From Sphingopyxis sp. 2PD (lineage in GTDB: Bacteria > Pseudomonadota > Alphaproteobacteria > Sphingomonadales > Sphingomonadaceae), in the NCBI RefSeq assembly GCF_005503695.1, contig NZ_SCMU01000004.1, forward strand, positions 106,153 to 170,152: a stretch of 64,000 nt of DNA, in the 5' to 3' direction. The notes under the pieces are model-generated. The model was not told where the DNA came from, searched no databases, and saw only the letters and a list, made by a program, of their open reading frames with translations. Below are positions 1 to 7,591 of this stretch, in pieces (positions within the stretch are counted from its first letter, which is position 1; each line of letters opens with the position of its first letter). Position numbers and translations under genes: made by a program.

Positions 1-273
1 CACCTGCGCCCCGACATAGAGCGGGATGTCGCGCGCGTCGAAGCGCCCGCCCGCCCACAGGCCGACGGTGACCGCAGGGTTGAGATGGCAGCCCGAGATA
101 TGGCCGATCGCATAGGCCATGGTGACGACCGTCAGACCGAACGCCAGCGATACGCCGAGCAGGCCGATGCCGACATCGGGGAATGCCGCCGCCAGCACCG
201 CGCTGCCGCAGCCGCCGAAGACAAGCCAGAATGTGCCGATCAGCTCGGCCAAGCCCTTTTGCATATTCGTCAT
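1..273 (-). CDS. aqpZ: Aquaporin Z-like water channel, 3' part missing (runs off window)
   Basis: The first 91 codons of a MIP-family channel read leftward from an ATG at 273; the rest lies outside the window. The translation opens [21 protein letters not shown], a first transmembrane helix typical of the family, and then has SGCHLNPAV, the first NPA half-helix that lines the pore. Members conduct water (sometimes glycerol) across the inner membrane. The SGxHxNPAV context fits AqpZ better than GlpF, but the selectivity-filter residues further along cannot be seen. The next gene to the right is on the same strand about 100 bases away and functionally unrelated. Confidence 0.85.
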   Translation of the reverse strand, partial: MTNMQKGLAELIGTFWLVFGGCGSAVLAAAFPDVGIGLLGVSLAFGLTVVTMAYAIGHISGCHLNPAVTVGLWAGGRFDARDIPLYVGAQV

Positions 274-371
274 GTGACCCTCCTCCCCACCGGCGGCCAT
301 CGACGCCCCCGGCGCCGCACCATCCTATCAGGGCTGGGCGGGCGAGCAAGTCTTTGCGGGGGCGCCGAATT

Positions 372-1649
372 TCAGGCGGCGGCGACGGTTTCGACAAAAT
401 GGCGCGCGCGTTGGTCGAGCGATCGGGCCGCCGCGGTGAGGCCGGCCGACAATTGGCCCAACGCCTGCGCGCCGTCGCCGACCGCACTCGCGCCATGGCC
501 GATTTGCTGGACGCGATGGTCGATCTCGCGGCCCGCCGACACCGCCTGTTCGACATAGCTCGCAATCATCAGCGTCGTCGCGCTCTGGCCGTCGACGGCG
601 CGGTCGATCGCGTCGGAGAAGCCGTTGTTGGCGTCGATCGCCCGTTCCACCTCGGCAAAGCCCGCGGCGACCTGGCCGACGATATCGCGGATCCGGTCGA
701 CATATTGGGCGATGTCGCCCGCCGCCGAGCGGGTCTGGCCGGCGAGCGTTTTCACTTCGGCGGCGACCACGGCAAAGCCGCGCCCGGCTTCTCCCGCGTG
801 CGCGGCCTCGATCCCGGCGTTGAGCGCGAGCATGTTGGTGCGGCTCGCCATGTCGATGATCAGCGCCAGCATCTGTTCGATCGACTGGCTGGCCGCCTTG
901 AGCGCCGCGGCGCGTTCGCCCGCCTGCTGGACCTTGCGATGCGCCTCGCCGCGAATGGCGCGGGCGCGCGAACCATCATCGACGATCTTTGCCATCGTCG
1001 CCGCCAGCGCATGGCCGCGATGGCCGAGTTCATCGAGCCCCGCCAAGGTCTGCGCCGTCGCGCCCGCAACGGTCACTGCGTCGTGTCCGGTACGCCGCGC
1101 GCGATCGGAGAGGCCGTCCGCGACGGTTTCGACCGTCCGCGCCATATCCGCCAGCGCCGTAGTCAGCGCCGCGATGTCCTGTTGAAACGCCTGCCCGGCT
1201 TCGTCGACGCGCGTCGCCCGTTCGACGCGTTCCTGCGCCAGTTCGACATCGCGCAGCATCGCCAGCCGCGCGAGCTGGCCGCTGTCGAGCGTTTCGACAA
1301 AGCGCCCGCGGTCGACGAGGATCAACTCGCCCTTGCCGCGCCCCGATGCCGCGATGCGGAGCAGGTCGGTGGTCGGTTTCGCAATATCGGCGACCGGGCA
1401 AGGATCGATCATCGACGCGATCGAGCCGCCGATCGTCGGGTTCTGCATCAGCGAGAACCAGAAGGGGCAAAACAGCAGCTCGCGCACCCGCTGTTCGCGG
1501 ATGACCCCGACCGGGCGCGCGTTGGCGTCGAGAACCGCAACGGCGCGCAGTTCGGAATCGGCGCGAAACAGGTCGATCACGTCGGACATATGGGCATCGA
1601 CGGCGACCGCGGCGGCGTGGCCCGATGAGGGTGACAAAATGGTGTCCAT
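372..1649 (-). CDS. Soluble methyl-accepting-chemotaxis-type signalling protein with CBS-like N-terminus
   Basis: This 425-residue protein has no transmembrane segment. Residues about 25-130 resemble a CBS-like sensory module (for example [12 protein letters not shown] at 42-53). Residues about 190-420 form the helical MCP signalling region, with the conserved hairpin tip around 265-312, including [20 protein letters not shown]. Such proteins couple to CheA/CheW arrays and control kinase activity; a cytoplasmic form should read an internal signal. No che gene is in the window, so it is an orphan receptor. A near-consensus CtrA site lies about 65-80 bases upstream (1712-1729), which would fit cell-cycle control of motility genes. 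The sensory ligand is unknown. Confidence 0.82.
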   Translation of the reverse strand: MDTILSPSSGHAAAVAVDAHMSDVIDLFRADSELRAVAVLDANARPVGVIREQRVRELLFCPFWFSLMQNPTIGGSIASMIDPCPVADIAKPTTDLLRIAASGRGKGELILVDRGRFVETLDSGQLARLAMLRDVELAQERVERATRVDEAGQAFQQDIAALTTALADMARTVETVADGLSDRARRTGHDAVTVAGATAQTLAGLDELGHRGHALAATMAKIVDDGSRARAIRGEAHRKVQQAGERAAALKAASQSIEQMLALIIDMASRTNMLALNAGIEAAHAGEAGRGFAVVAAEVKTLAGQTRSAAGDIAQYVDRIRDIVGQVAAGFAEVERAIDANNGFSDAIDRAVDGQSATTLMIASYVEQAVSAGREIDHRVQQIGHGASAVGDGAQALGQLSAGLTAAARSLDQRARHFVETVAAA

Positions 1650-1711
1650 GACGGGCGTGGTCTCTCTTCGCGCTGCGGCTATCGCTTCACGGCTCGACCT
1701 AAGGGGCGTTG

Positions 1712-1729
1712 GTAAACACGACTTTAACC
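1712..1729 (-). promoter_or_regulatory. Candidate CtrA binding site upstream of the chemoreceptor gene
   Basis: Read on the minus strand the bases are GGTTAA, seven bases, TTTAC, one mismatch from TTAA-N7-TTAAC. It lies between the divergent chemoreceptor gene and the small lipoprotein gene, closer to the former. CtrA control of motility and chemotaxis genes is well established in alphaproteobacteria; use of this site is inference. Confidence 0.4.
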
Positions 1730-1853
1730 ATTTGTTTCAATGGTGTGACACAGGGCCGCACGATGGCGGCGATCCATCGCAATATCCTGTTCAGATCACG
1801 CCCGCTATGCGATGAGGCGGCGAGCGACCGAGTAGCGGGGCGAGGAGAAGATC

Positions 1854-2159
1854 ATGCGTGCCATCATCATCGTCGTTGCGGCGCTGCCGCTGCTCACCGG
1901 CTGTGTCAGCGCCGTAAAAACCGTGGTGACCGCGCCGGTCAAAGCGGTCGGGCAGGTCGCCGACTGGACGACGACCAGCCAGGACGAGGCCGACCGCAAC
2001 CGCGGCCGCGAGATGCGCAAACGCGAGGAGCAGCTGGGCAAGCTGGCGCGCGAGCGCGACAAGGCGGCGGAGAAATGCCGCGACGGCAAGGCCGAGCAGT
2101 GTGAGCGCGCTGAAGTACTAGACCATGAAATCGAAGCGGTGATGGCGGAGCCTCGTTGA
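1854..2159 (+). CDS. Small lipoprotein, DUF6726-like
   Basis: A 101-residue protein with a short hydrophobic signal and a lipobox LLTGC whose cysteine is residue 17, so it should be lipidated and anchored after export. The mature part is short, charged and probably helical (DEADRNRGREMRKREEQ and following), with two further cysteines. The start has a clear Shine-Dalgarno sequence (GAGGAG, about seven bases upstream of ATG). Function is not known; short lipoproteins of this layout are common in sphingomonads. It stands alone, followed by a large inverted repeat that may end its transcript. Confidence 0.75.
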   Translation: MRAIIIVVAALPLLTGCVSAVKTVVTAPVKAVGQVADWTTTSQDEADRNRGREMRKREEQLGKLARERDKAAEKCRDGKAEQCERAEVLDHEIEAVMAEPR

Positions 2160-2198
2160 TTTGAAGGTAGCCGTGGCTCTCAGCCACTCCGTAAATTC

Positions 2199-2279
2199 CG
2201 TTCGTGTCGAGCGAAGTCGAGACACCTTTCGACGCCGTGCCTGGCCCGAAGGGTGTCTCGACTTCGCTCGACACGAACG
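2199..2279. repeat. Perfect 28-bp inverted repeat (REP-like)
   Basis: The arms at 2199-2226 and 2252-2279 are exact reverse complements (the left begins CGTTCGTGTCGAGCGAAG) around a 25-base spacer. It sits between two convergent genes and could fold into a long hairpin. Its sequence differs from the other repeat families in the window. Confidence 0.9.
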
Positions 2280-2307
2280 GGAATAGGGGGTCCGCCCCAA
2301 CGCGCCC

Positions 2308-2976
2308 CTACCGCACCCGGCGCCCCGTCCACACGACGCGGCCGACCAGCCGGACCGACGCCATCGGCAGGTCGTCCCAGCTGCGGTAATGCGGATTGTC
2401 GCTGATCACCGAAATCCGGCCCGGTCCCGGCGCGCGCGCGACGCGTTTGACCATCAGCACATCGTCCATGCGCAGCACATAGATGCCGTCGCGCAGCCGC
2501 GCCGCCGCATCGCCGCCATCGACCAATATGTCGTCGCCGTCGTTCAGCGTCGGCGCCATCGAATCGCCCTCGACCCGGATTATGCTGAGCGCGCGGGGGT
2601 CGGCGCCGAGGTCGCGCAGCCATTTGGGATCGAACGCGACCTCGCCCTCGATCGCTTCGCCCTCGACGCTGGCGCCCGCGCCCGCGGAGGCGCCGATCGC
2701 CAATTTGGGGACGAGGATCATGCCGGGACCGCGCATCCGCGCCGGGGTCGCGACGCGTTGCACCGGACCGCCGAGCAACGCTTCGGATACCCCCAGATAA
2801 GCCGCGATCCGGGCCCGGTCCTGTTCGGCGAGCCGCCGCGGCGAACCGCGTTTGATATATTGCTGGATATAGGCGGGGTTGCGCCCGATCACCTGCGACA
2901 GGCGCGCGTAATCGATGCCCTTGTCGGTCAACAGGCGGTCCAGCGCAGCGCGCGGATCGGCAACATGGTCGCTCAT
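2308..2976 (-). CDS. S24-family (LexA/CI-like) transcriptional repressor
   Basis: This 222-residue protein has an N-terminal helix-turn-helix-like segment (about residues 8-66, with RLSQVIGRNPAYIQQYIKRG) and a C-terminal S24 peptidase/dimerisation domain. The self-cleavage pair is visible: Ser139 in RVEGDSMAPTL and Lys177 in LMVKRV. Proteins of this kind repress target promoters and may be inactivated by RecA-stimulated self-cleavage. No LexA-type Ala-Gly site is obvious, so cleavage is uncertain. The gene is divergent from two small genes, and the intergenic space holds palindromes built on TAGGA, which are probably its operators. It could be a domesticated prophage repressor. Confidence 0.85.
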   Translation of the reverse strand: MSDHVADPRAALDRLLTDKGIDYARLSQVIGRNPAYIQQYIKRGSPRRLAEQDRARIAAYLGVSEALLGGPVQRVATPARMRGPGMILVPKLAIGASAGAGASVEGEAIEGEVAFDPKWLRDLGADPRALSIIRVEGDSMAPTLNDGDDILVDGGDAAARLRDGIYVLRMDDVLMVKRVARAPGPGRISVISDNPHYRSWDDLPMASVRLVGRVVWTGRRVR

Positions 2977-3013
2977 GGACTAGTCCTTCCTATTTCGTCT
3001 CTAGCAAGCGGAT

Positions 3014-3035
3014 TTTTCCTAGACAAGTAGGAAAA
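3014..3035. promoter_or_regulatory. Operator-like palindrome TTTTCCTA-N6-TAGGAAAA
   Basis: Two perfect 8-base arms (3014-3021 and 3028-3035) lie 38 bases from the S24 repressor start, in the divergent intergenic region. The half-site TAGGA recurs at 3046-3061 and, as TTCCTA, near 2987. This is the expected place for auto-repression. Confidence 0.6.
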
Positions 3036-3045
3036 CGACGTTCAA

Positions 3046-3061
3046 ATAGGATTTATCCTAT
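3046..3061. promoter_or_regulatory. Operator-like palindrome ATAGGAT-TT-ATCCTAT
   Basis: Seven-base perfect arms flank two central bases. The site ends 42 bases before the ATG of the divergent small gene at 3104 and shares the TAGGAT half-site with the palindrome at 3014-3035. A repressor bound here would cover a promoter of the 3104 gene. Confidence 0.55.
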
Positions 3062-3103
3062 CGGGTGAGTCGCCCGGTTGTCGACGCGGTCAGGGAGGAA
3101 GCT

Positions 3104-3367
3104 ATGGAGCGCACATTGTTGCAACGGATCGACGCGTTTCTGAAGGAATCGGCGATGCCGCCGACCGTGTTCGGGCGCGCGGCGGTGCGCGATCCGCGGC
3201 TGGTCAGCGATTTGCGCGAGGGGCGCGAGCCCGGCCGCCAGCTGATCTGCCGCGTGGAACATTTCATGAACATATGGCGTGCCGAGCGCCATGCGGGACG
3301 TGTCGCGCCGCAGGGCGACCGGCGGACGCGGGGCTATCGCCGGGTGGCGAAGGGAGCCGAGGCATGA
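3104..3367 (+). CDS. Small putative DNA-binding protein divergent from the S24 repressor
   Basis: An 87-residue protein. I chose the ATG at 3104 because AGGGAGGA lies just upstream; a GTG at 3065 would put its start against the operator palindrome. Residues about 5-50 (RIDAFLKESAMPPTVFGRAA and following) resemble a compact helix-turn-helix in which a PTVFGRAAV segment is the likely recognition region. The C-terminus is basic. It overlaps the next gene by four bases (ATGA), so the two are probably translated together. It may act with or against the divergent repressor; that role is inference, and the protein could simply be a conserved sphingomonad hypothetical. Confidence 0.6.
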   Translation: MERTLLQRIDAFLKESAMPPTVFGRAAVRDPRLVSDLREGREPGRQLICRVEHFMNIWRAERHAGRVAPQGDRRTRGYRRVAKGAEA

Positions 3368-3690
3368 CGCGCTGGTCTCCCGTGCAGGCGCGCCGTCCCG
3401 GCTGTCCGCACCGCCGGTTGCGCCACCTGTTGGGCGAAGCCCTGCCGCCGGGGCTGACGATCGGTGCGTCGACGTTCCGGCCATGGGCGAGCGCAAATTT
3501 CGTCGGCGCGCGTCACCTGTTTCCGTGCGACCTGGCGGCGGGTGAAGTCGCGGCGGTCAGCGCCGCGTTGCAGGGGGCGTTGAGCGCGACTGAATGGGCG
3601 CTGCCGGGCCATGTCATCGCCGATGTCGCGGTCGAATGCGGGGCCGCGCCGGACGCGTTGCGGATCGAGATCTTGACGGTGGAGGATTGA
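3364..3690 (+). CDS. Hypothetical protein coupled to the upstream small DNA-binding gene
   Basis: A 108-residue protein of unknown function, beginning MTRWSPVQARRPGCPHRRLR. The ATG at 3364 overlaps the stop of the preceding gene, which argues for translational coupling; an upstream in-frame start would overlap that gene much more. There is no signal peptide or membrane segment. A basic, cysteine-containing N-terminus is followed by a region with mixed strand and helix propensity (AAVSAALQGALSATEW). I do not recognise the family. The gene is transcribed away from the S24 repressor and would share its operators. Confidence 0.55.
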   Translation: MTRWSPVQARRPGCPHRRLRHLLGEALPPGLTIGASTFRPWASANFVGARHLFPCDLAAGEVAAVSAALQGALSATEWALPGHVIADVAVECGAAPDALRIEILTVED

Positions 3691-3746
3691 GGGGTGGGCG
3701 ATGGAGCGGCGCGCGCCCGGATTTTCTCCAGATTTGCCCCGACCTT

Positions 3747-3831
3747 GCCGAAGCCTGTCCTGAGCGCCTGCAAGGCAGTCAAAGGGGACGTCTATTCCGA
3801 GAAGCGCCCTTCGACAGGCTCAGGGCTACGG
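3747..3831. repeat. Degenerate copy of intergenic inverted-repeat family A
   Basis: The right arm, CGCCCTTCGACAGGCTCAGG with the following GCTACGG, matches copies at 57432-57498 and 62305-62371. The left arm has diverged (GCCTGTCCTGAGCGCCTGC at about 3751). It lies between two convergent genes. Confidence 0.7.
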
Positions 3832-3855
3832 TTCAACCGGAGCGGAGCAATGTCC

Positions 3856-4692
3856 CTAACCCACCGACTGGCGGGTCATTCGTTGCAGGGTGCTGAGCGC
3901 GGCTTCGAGGGCGAAATCGACCTCGGGCTCGACCGCAAGTGCCGGTTCATCGGGCGCATCGACCGCGGCGGCCGCGGTCGGTTCGCGGCGGCGCGCCAGC
4001 CCCGCCTCGAGCCGCGCGACCATGGCGCCGAGCGAATTGTCGGTGGGCGCCGGCAGCGGCGGCGCCTTCATATCGGCGGGTTGCAGCCAGGGCTCGTCGC
4101 CCGTGGGCTCGTCCTCGGTCGGCGCGAGATCGGCGAGCACCAGCTCGTCGGCATTTTGTTCGGCAAATTCGCCGAGCCACAGGTCGGCTTCGGCGCTGCG
4201 GTCGGCGGCATCGCGGTCGGCGGTCAACGGTCCCAGCCCGCCCGCGGGCAGATCGCGGCCGGCGCGGATCGGCGGGCGCAGCGAATCGTCGGGGTGGAGA
4301 TCGACGCGGCGGCGGCGGGTCCAAAAGGCGTCGCCATCCTCGTCGGCGTCCGCCGCGGGCGCGCGGCGGAAGCGGCCGCGCAGCGAGGTCAATCCCGCCG
4401 CTTCGGGCTGCGCGATCAGCAGCGCGACCAGCCCGGCGATCAGCGACGCGATCGCCGCCATGCCGAGTGCCAGGATCAGCCGAGCAGCATTGCCGACCGG
4501 CGGAACAAAATAGTCCGACAGGCGATCAAGATAGAGGTTCCAGCTGATTGCGGCGACCCACGACATCGGCATCACGGCAGCGAACAGGAAGGTCAGCGCG
4601 GCAGCGCCGATCGCCGCCGGAAGCGCGGGACGCAGCGCGCGGAGGAGCGCATCTGATTTGCCCGGAACGGGGTTGTCGCTGCTATCGTCCAT
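3856..4692 (-). CDS. Hypothetical membrane protein with acidic C-terminal region
   Basis: About 278 residues from the ATG at 4692 (MDDSSDNPVPG); a TTG eleven codons upstream is possible but less likely. Two hydrophobic helices are evident, near residues 21-45 (IGAAALTFLFAAVMPMSWV) and 70-95 (ILALGMAAIASLIAGLVALL). The remaining 180 residues are soluble, rich in Asp, Glu, Pro and Ala and probably disordered. No enzymatic motif was seen. It lies just downstream of the exosortase-associated glycosyltransferase on the same strand with a gap of about 57 bases, so it may belong to the same envelope-glycan transcript; that link is positional only. Confidence 0.6.
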   Translation of the reverse strand: MDDSSDNPVPGKSDALLRALRPALPAAIGAAALTFLFAAVMPMSWVAAISWNLYLDRLSDYFVPPVGNAARLILALGMAAIASLIAGLVALLIAQPEAAGLTSLRGRFRRAPAADADEDGDAFWTRRRRVDLHPDDSLRPPIRAGRDLPAGGLGPLTADRDAADRSAEADLWLGEFAEQNADELVLADLAPTEDEPTGDEPWLQPADMKAPPLPAPTDNSLGAMVARLEAGLARRREPTAAAAVDAPDEPALAVEPEVDFALEAALSTLQRMTRQSVG

Positions 4693-4749
4693 ATCGTCCA
4701 ATTCCGTGCGGCCGCTGGGGCCCAAATCTCGTCTTGCCTGGCGACGCGC

Positions 4750-5958
4750 TCAAGCGCCGCCGCGCAGCAATCGCTGGTAAACCGGCTCGTAACGTAAAAT
4801 GTTTGATGACCAGTTACGATGGGTTTCGACAAAAATACGCGCAATCCGTCGGCGTTCCGCCCAAATGGCCTGATTTTCGAGCAGCTTCGCAAGCGCATCG
4901 GCGATCGCTTTGGGGTCGTCGGGCGCGAACAGCGTGCCGGTGACGCCATCCTCGATCAGTTCGCGGTGGCCGCCGACATCGGACGCGGCGACCAGCTTGC
5001 CCTGCGCCATGGCTTCCAATGGCTTGAGCGGGGTGACGAGGTCGGTGAGCCGCATTTTCTTGCGCGGATAGGCGAGGATATCGATGAGCGAATAATAGCG
5101 CTCGACCTCATCGTGCGGGACGCGGCCGACGAAATGGATTTGCGCCGCCGCTGACGACGCCGCGGCCTGTGCCTTCAGCGCCGCCTCCATCGGACCGCCG
5201 CCGACGAGCAGCAAGCGCGCGCGGGGCTGCACCGCAACCAGCGCGGGCATCGCGGCGATCAGATCGTCGATCCCTTCATAGTCGTAAAAGCTGCCAATGT
5301 AGCCGATGACGGCATCGTCCGCGGCGATCCCCAGCGTGTCCGCCAGCGCATCGTCGCGCGGCGGCGGGTCGCCGAACAGGTCCAAATCGACGCCGTTCGG
5401 GGACACGGTGATCTTGGCAGGATCGATCCCGCGCGCGACCAGGTCGCCGCGCAAGCCTTCGCAGATCACCGCAACGGCGTCCGCGGCCTTCACCGCGTAG
5501 GTTTCGAGCATCTTGGTCAGCCGATAGCGCAAGCTGCCTTCGCGCCCGGTGCCATTGCCGACCGAGGCATCCTCCCAAAAGGCGCGGATTTCATAGATGA
5601 CGGGGATGCCGAGCTGTTTGCCGACGCGCAGTGCCGCGAGCCCGTCCAGCACCGGCGAATGCGCGTGGAGTACGTCAGGTTTCCATGTCTGCGCCAGCGC
5701 CTCGACCCGCCGCGCCAGCGCGCCGATTTCGCGCCATTCGTTGATGACTGGCATTCCGGGCGCGATCGGCGCGGTGCGGTAAAAGGTCAAACCATCGACG
5801 GTCTCGCCATCCGGGCCGGGTTCGGGGTGCCGCACCCCGGTCACCCCTGCAACCTCCCACCCCTTTGCAACCTGCGCCTTCATCAAGGCGCGGGTGCGAA
5901 AGGTGTAGCCGCTGTGCGTGGGCAGGCTATGATCGAGGACGTGAAGGATGCGGGTCAT
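4750..5958 (-). CDS. Exosortase A (XrtA/PEP-CTERM)-associated glycosyltransferase, GT4 family
   Basis: This 402-residue GT-B enzyme begins MTRILHVLDHSLPTHSGYTF, the opening seen in the TIGR04063 group of exosortase-A-linked glycosyltransferases. The N-terminal domain carries DVLHAHSPVLDGL and IPVIYEIRAFWEDASVG. The C-terminal domain has the GT4 nucleotide-sugar site (GHRELIEDGVTGTLF, preceded by PLKPLEAMAQGKLV). It should transfer a sugar from an activated donor during extracellular-polysaccharide or glycoprotein assembly at the inner membrane. It is divergent from the 51-residue gene and the O-glycosylation ligase at 6.0-7.5 kb. The exosortase itself is not in the window. Confidence 0.88.
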   Translation of the reverse strand: MTRILHVLDHSLPTHSGYTFRTRALMKAQVAKGWEVAGVTGVRHPEPGPDGETVDGLTFYRTAPIAPGMPVINEWREIGALARRVEALAQTWKPDVLHAHSPVLDGLAALRVGKQLGIPVIYEIRAFWEDASVGNGTGREGSLRYRLTKMLETYAVKAADAVAVICEGLRGDLVARGIDPAKITVSPNGVDLDLFGDPPPRDDALADTLGIAADDAVIGYIGSFYDYEGIDDLIAAMPALVAVQPRARLLLVGGGPMEAALKAQAAASSAAAQIHFVGRVPHDEVERYYSLIDILAYPRKKMRLTDLVTPLKPLEAMAQGKLVAASDVGGHRELIEDGVTGTLFAPDDPKAIADALAKLLENQAIWAERRRIARIFVETHRNWSSNILRYEPVYQRLLRGGA

Positions 5959-6023
5959 GGGCTAGCGCTTTGACATACTAGCCTTAACGCAGCGTCAACC
6001 CCGATCGCGTAGCGGGAGCGGAC

Positions 6024-6179
6024 ATGGTCGACAATTTTTCCATCGGGTTGACGCACGTCTTGATGGCGATCGCGTTATGGCGCCTGCTGCACCGCGACGA
6101 TCTCGACCGCGAGGTCAGCCCCCGCCTGCAGTGGCAGCAGCGCCGCGACGCCGAAACGGACGACCGCGCCGATGCGTGA
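6024..6179 (+). CDS. 51-residue protein upstream of the O-glycosylation ligase
   Basis: A short gene reading MVDNFSIGLTHVLMAIALWR, then a charged C-terminus rich in Arg, Asp and Gln. The hydrophobic first half may be a single membrane helix with the charged part in the cytoplasm. It starts 65 bases from the divergent glycosyltransferase and overlaps the ligase gene by eight bases (that ATG lies at 6172, inside its last codons), so it is almost certainly translated with it. I infer an accessory role in the exosortase-A glycan system from position only; no domain is recognisable. Confidence 0.6.
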   Translation: MVDNFSIGLTHVLMAIALWRLLHRDDLDREVSPRLQWQQRRDAETDDRADA

Positions 6180-7554
6180 CATTGCGTTCGTCGCCTTTCT
6201 GTTCGCGTTCATCGGGATCGGGTTCCGCAAGCCGTTCCTGTTCGTGCTGTGCTTTTGCTACATCGACATCGTCGCGCCGCAGCGGCTGAGCTATTTCCTG
6301 ATCAATTCGATCCCGATCTCGCTGATCGTGTTCGGGCTGGCGATCGTGGGCTGGCTGACAATCGACGACAAGCGCGACACGCGCTGGTCGGGGCGGCAGA
6401 CGTTGCTGGTCGTGTTGCTCGCCTATTGCGGGATGACGACGATGTCGGCCGATTTCCCGGTCGAGGCTGCCGACAAATGGAGCTGGGTGTGGAAGGCGCT
6501 GGTGTGGGCGATTTTCCTGCCGCTGACGCTGCGCACCAAGCTCAGGATCGAATCGCTGGCGCTGATCATGCTGCTTTCGGCGGCGTCGATCGCGATTGCG
6601 GGCGGGCTCAAGACCGCGGCAGGCGGTGGTGGGTACGGATCGCTGCAATTGCTGCTCAACGAGAATTTCGGGCTGTACGAAGGGTCGATCATGTCGACCG
6701 TCGGCATCGCGATCATCCCGTTGATCCTGTGGTATCGCCGCCATGGCACGATTTTCCCGCCCGACTGGCGGGTTTCGCTATTCTGTTTCGCGCTATGCTT
6801 TGCCTGCATGCTGCTGCCGGTGGGGACGCAGGCCCGCACCGGGCTCGTCTGTCTTGCCGTGCTGGCGGTGCTGTCGCTGCGCGCGGTCAAACATCGCCTG
6901 CTCTATATGGCAGGCGCCGGGTTGCTGGCGATCGCGGCGGTGCCCTTCCTGCCGCAAAGCTTTACCGAGCGGATGGAAACGATCCAGGGTTACAAGTCCG
7001 ACCAGTCGGCATCGACGCGCGTCGCGGTGTGGGCGTGGACATGGGATTACGCCAAGGAAAACCCGTTCGGCGGCGGCTTCAACGCCTATATCCAGAACCG
7101 CCTGCGCGTCGAGACGGCGGGATCGGATTATGACCCCGACCGCGCGCAACCCGGCGGTCCGATGGTGCACGAAGATGCGGGGCGCGCTTATCATTCGAGC
7201 TATTTCGAGATGCTGGGTGAGCAAGGCTATCCGGGGCTGGCGCTGTGGCTGTTGCTGCACATCGTCGGGATCGCGCAGATGGAGCGGCTGAGGCGGCGCT
7301 ATCTGAAGACGCGGCGCGGCGAGGAGCAATGGATTGCGCCGCTGGCGACCGCGCTCCAGCACGGCCATATCATCTATATGGTCGGGTCGCTGTTCGTCGG
7401 CATCGCGTTTCAGCCATTTATTTACATGATGCTGGCGCTGGAAATCGGGCTGTCGACTTATTGCCGCCGCCGCGAGCAGGAGGCCGGATGGCGCCCACTG
7501 ATGGCCCGCCCGGCCGAAGTGCCGGCGCGGCATCTGACCAACGGGGCGCGCTGA
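6172..7554 (+). CDS. Putative O-glycosylation ligase, exosortase A system-associated (Wzy/O-antigen ligase fold)
   Basis: This 460-residue polytopic membrane protein resembles the TIGR03097 family. It has about ten hydrophobic segments (for example LIMLLSAASIAIAGGL and LYMAGAGLLAIAAVPFL) and a large periplasmic loop around residues 290-350. That loop contains PFGGGFNAYIQNRL and RAYHSSYFEMLGEQG, matching the conserved His-containing loop of O-antigen ligases. It would move a lipid-linked glycan onto an acceptor in the periplasm, probably exported PEP-CTERM-type proteins or a polymer. Its start overlaps the preceding 51-residue gene. Topoisomerase IB follows 37 bases later and is unrelated in function. 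Confidence 0.85.
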   Translation: MRDIAFVAFLFAFIGIGFRKPFLFVLCFCYIDIVAPQRLSYFLINSIPISLIVFGLAIVGWLTIDDKRDTRWSGRQTLLVVLLAYCGMTTMSADFPVEAADKWSWVWKALVWAIFLPLTLRTKLRIESLALIMLLSAASIAIAGGLKTAAGGGGYGSLQLLLNENFGLYEGSIMSTVGIAIIPLILWYRRHGTIFPPDWRVSLFCFALCFACMLLPVGTQARTGLVCLAVLAVLSLRAVKHRLLYMAGAGLLAIAAVPFLPQSFTERMETIQGYKSDQSASTRVAVWAWTWDYAKENPFGGGFNAYIQNRLRVETAGSDYDPDRAQPGGPMVHEDAGRAYHSSYFEMLGEQGYPGLALWLLLHIVGIAQMERLRRRYLKTRRGEEQWIAPLATALQHGHIIYMVGSLFVGIAFQPFIYMMLALEIGLSTYCRRREQEAGWRPLMARPAEVPARHLTNGAR

Positions 7555-7591
7555 AGCGGAACCAAAGGGCAAGGCGGCGCGCTATTGCGCC

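Noticed and set aside
183..1628. Long plus-strand open frame over the chemoreceptor gene
   Set aside because: It is the antisense of a clear MCP-domain protein; its composition is Arg/Ala-rich and it matches no domain, as expected in GC-rich DNA.
3065..3103. Earlier GTG start for the small DNA-binding gene
   Set aside because: It would start four bases from the operator palindrome and has no RBS, whereas the ATG at 3104 has AGGGAGGA.
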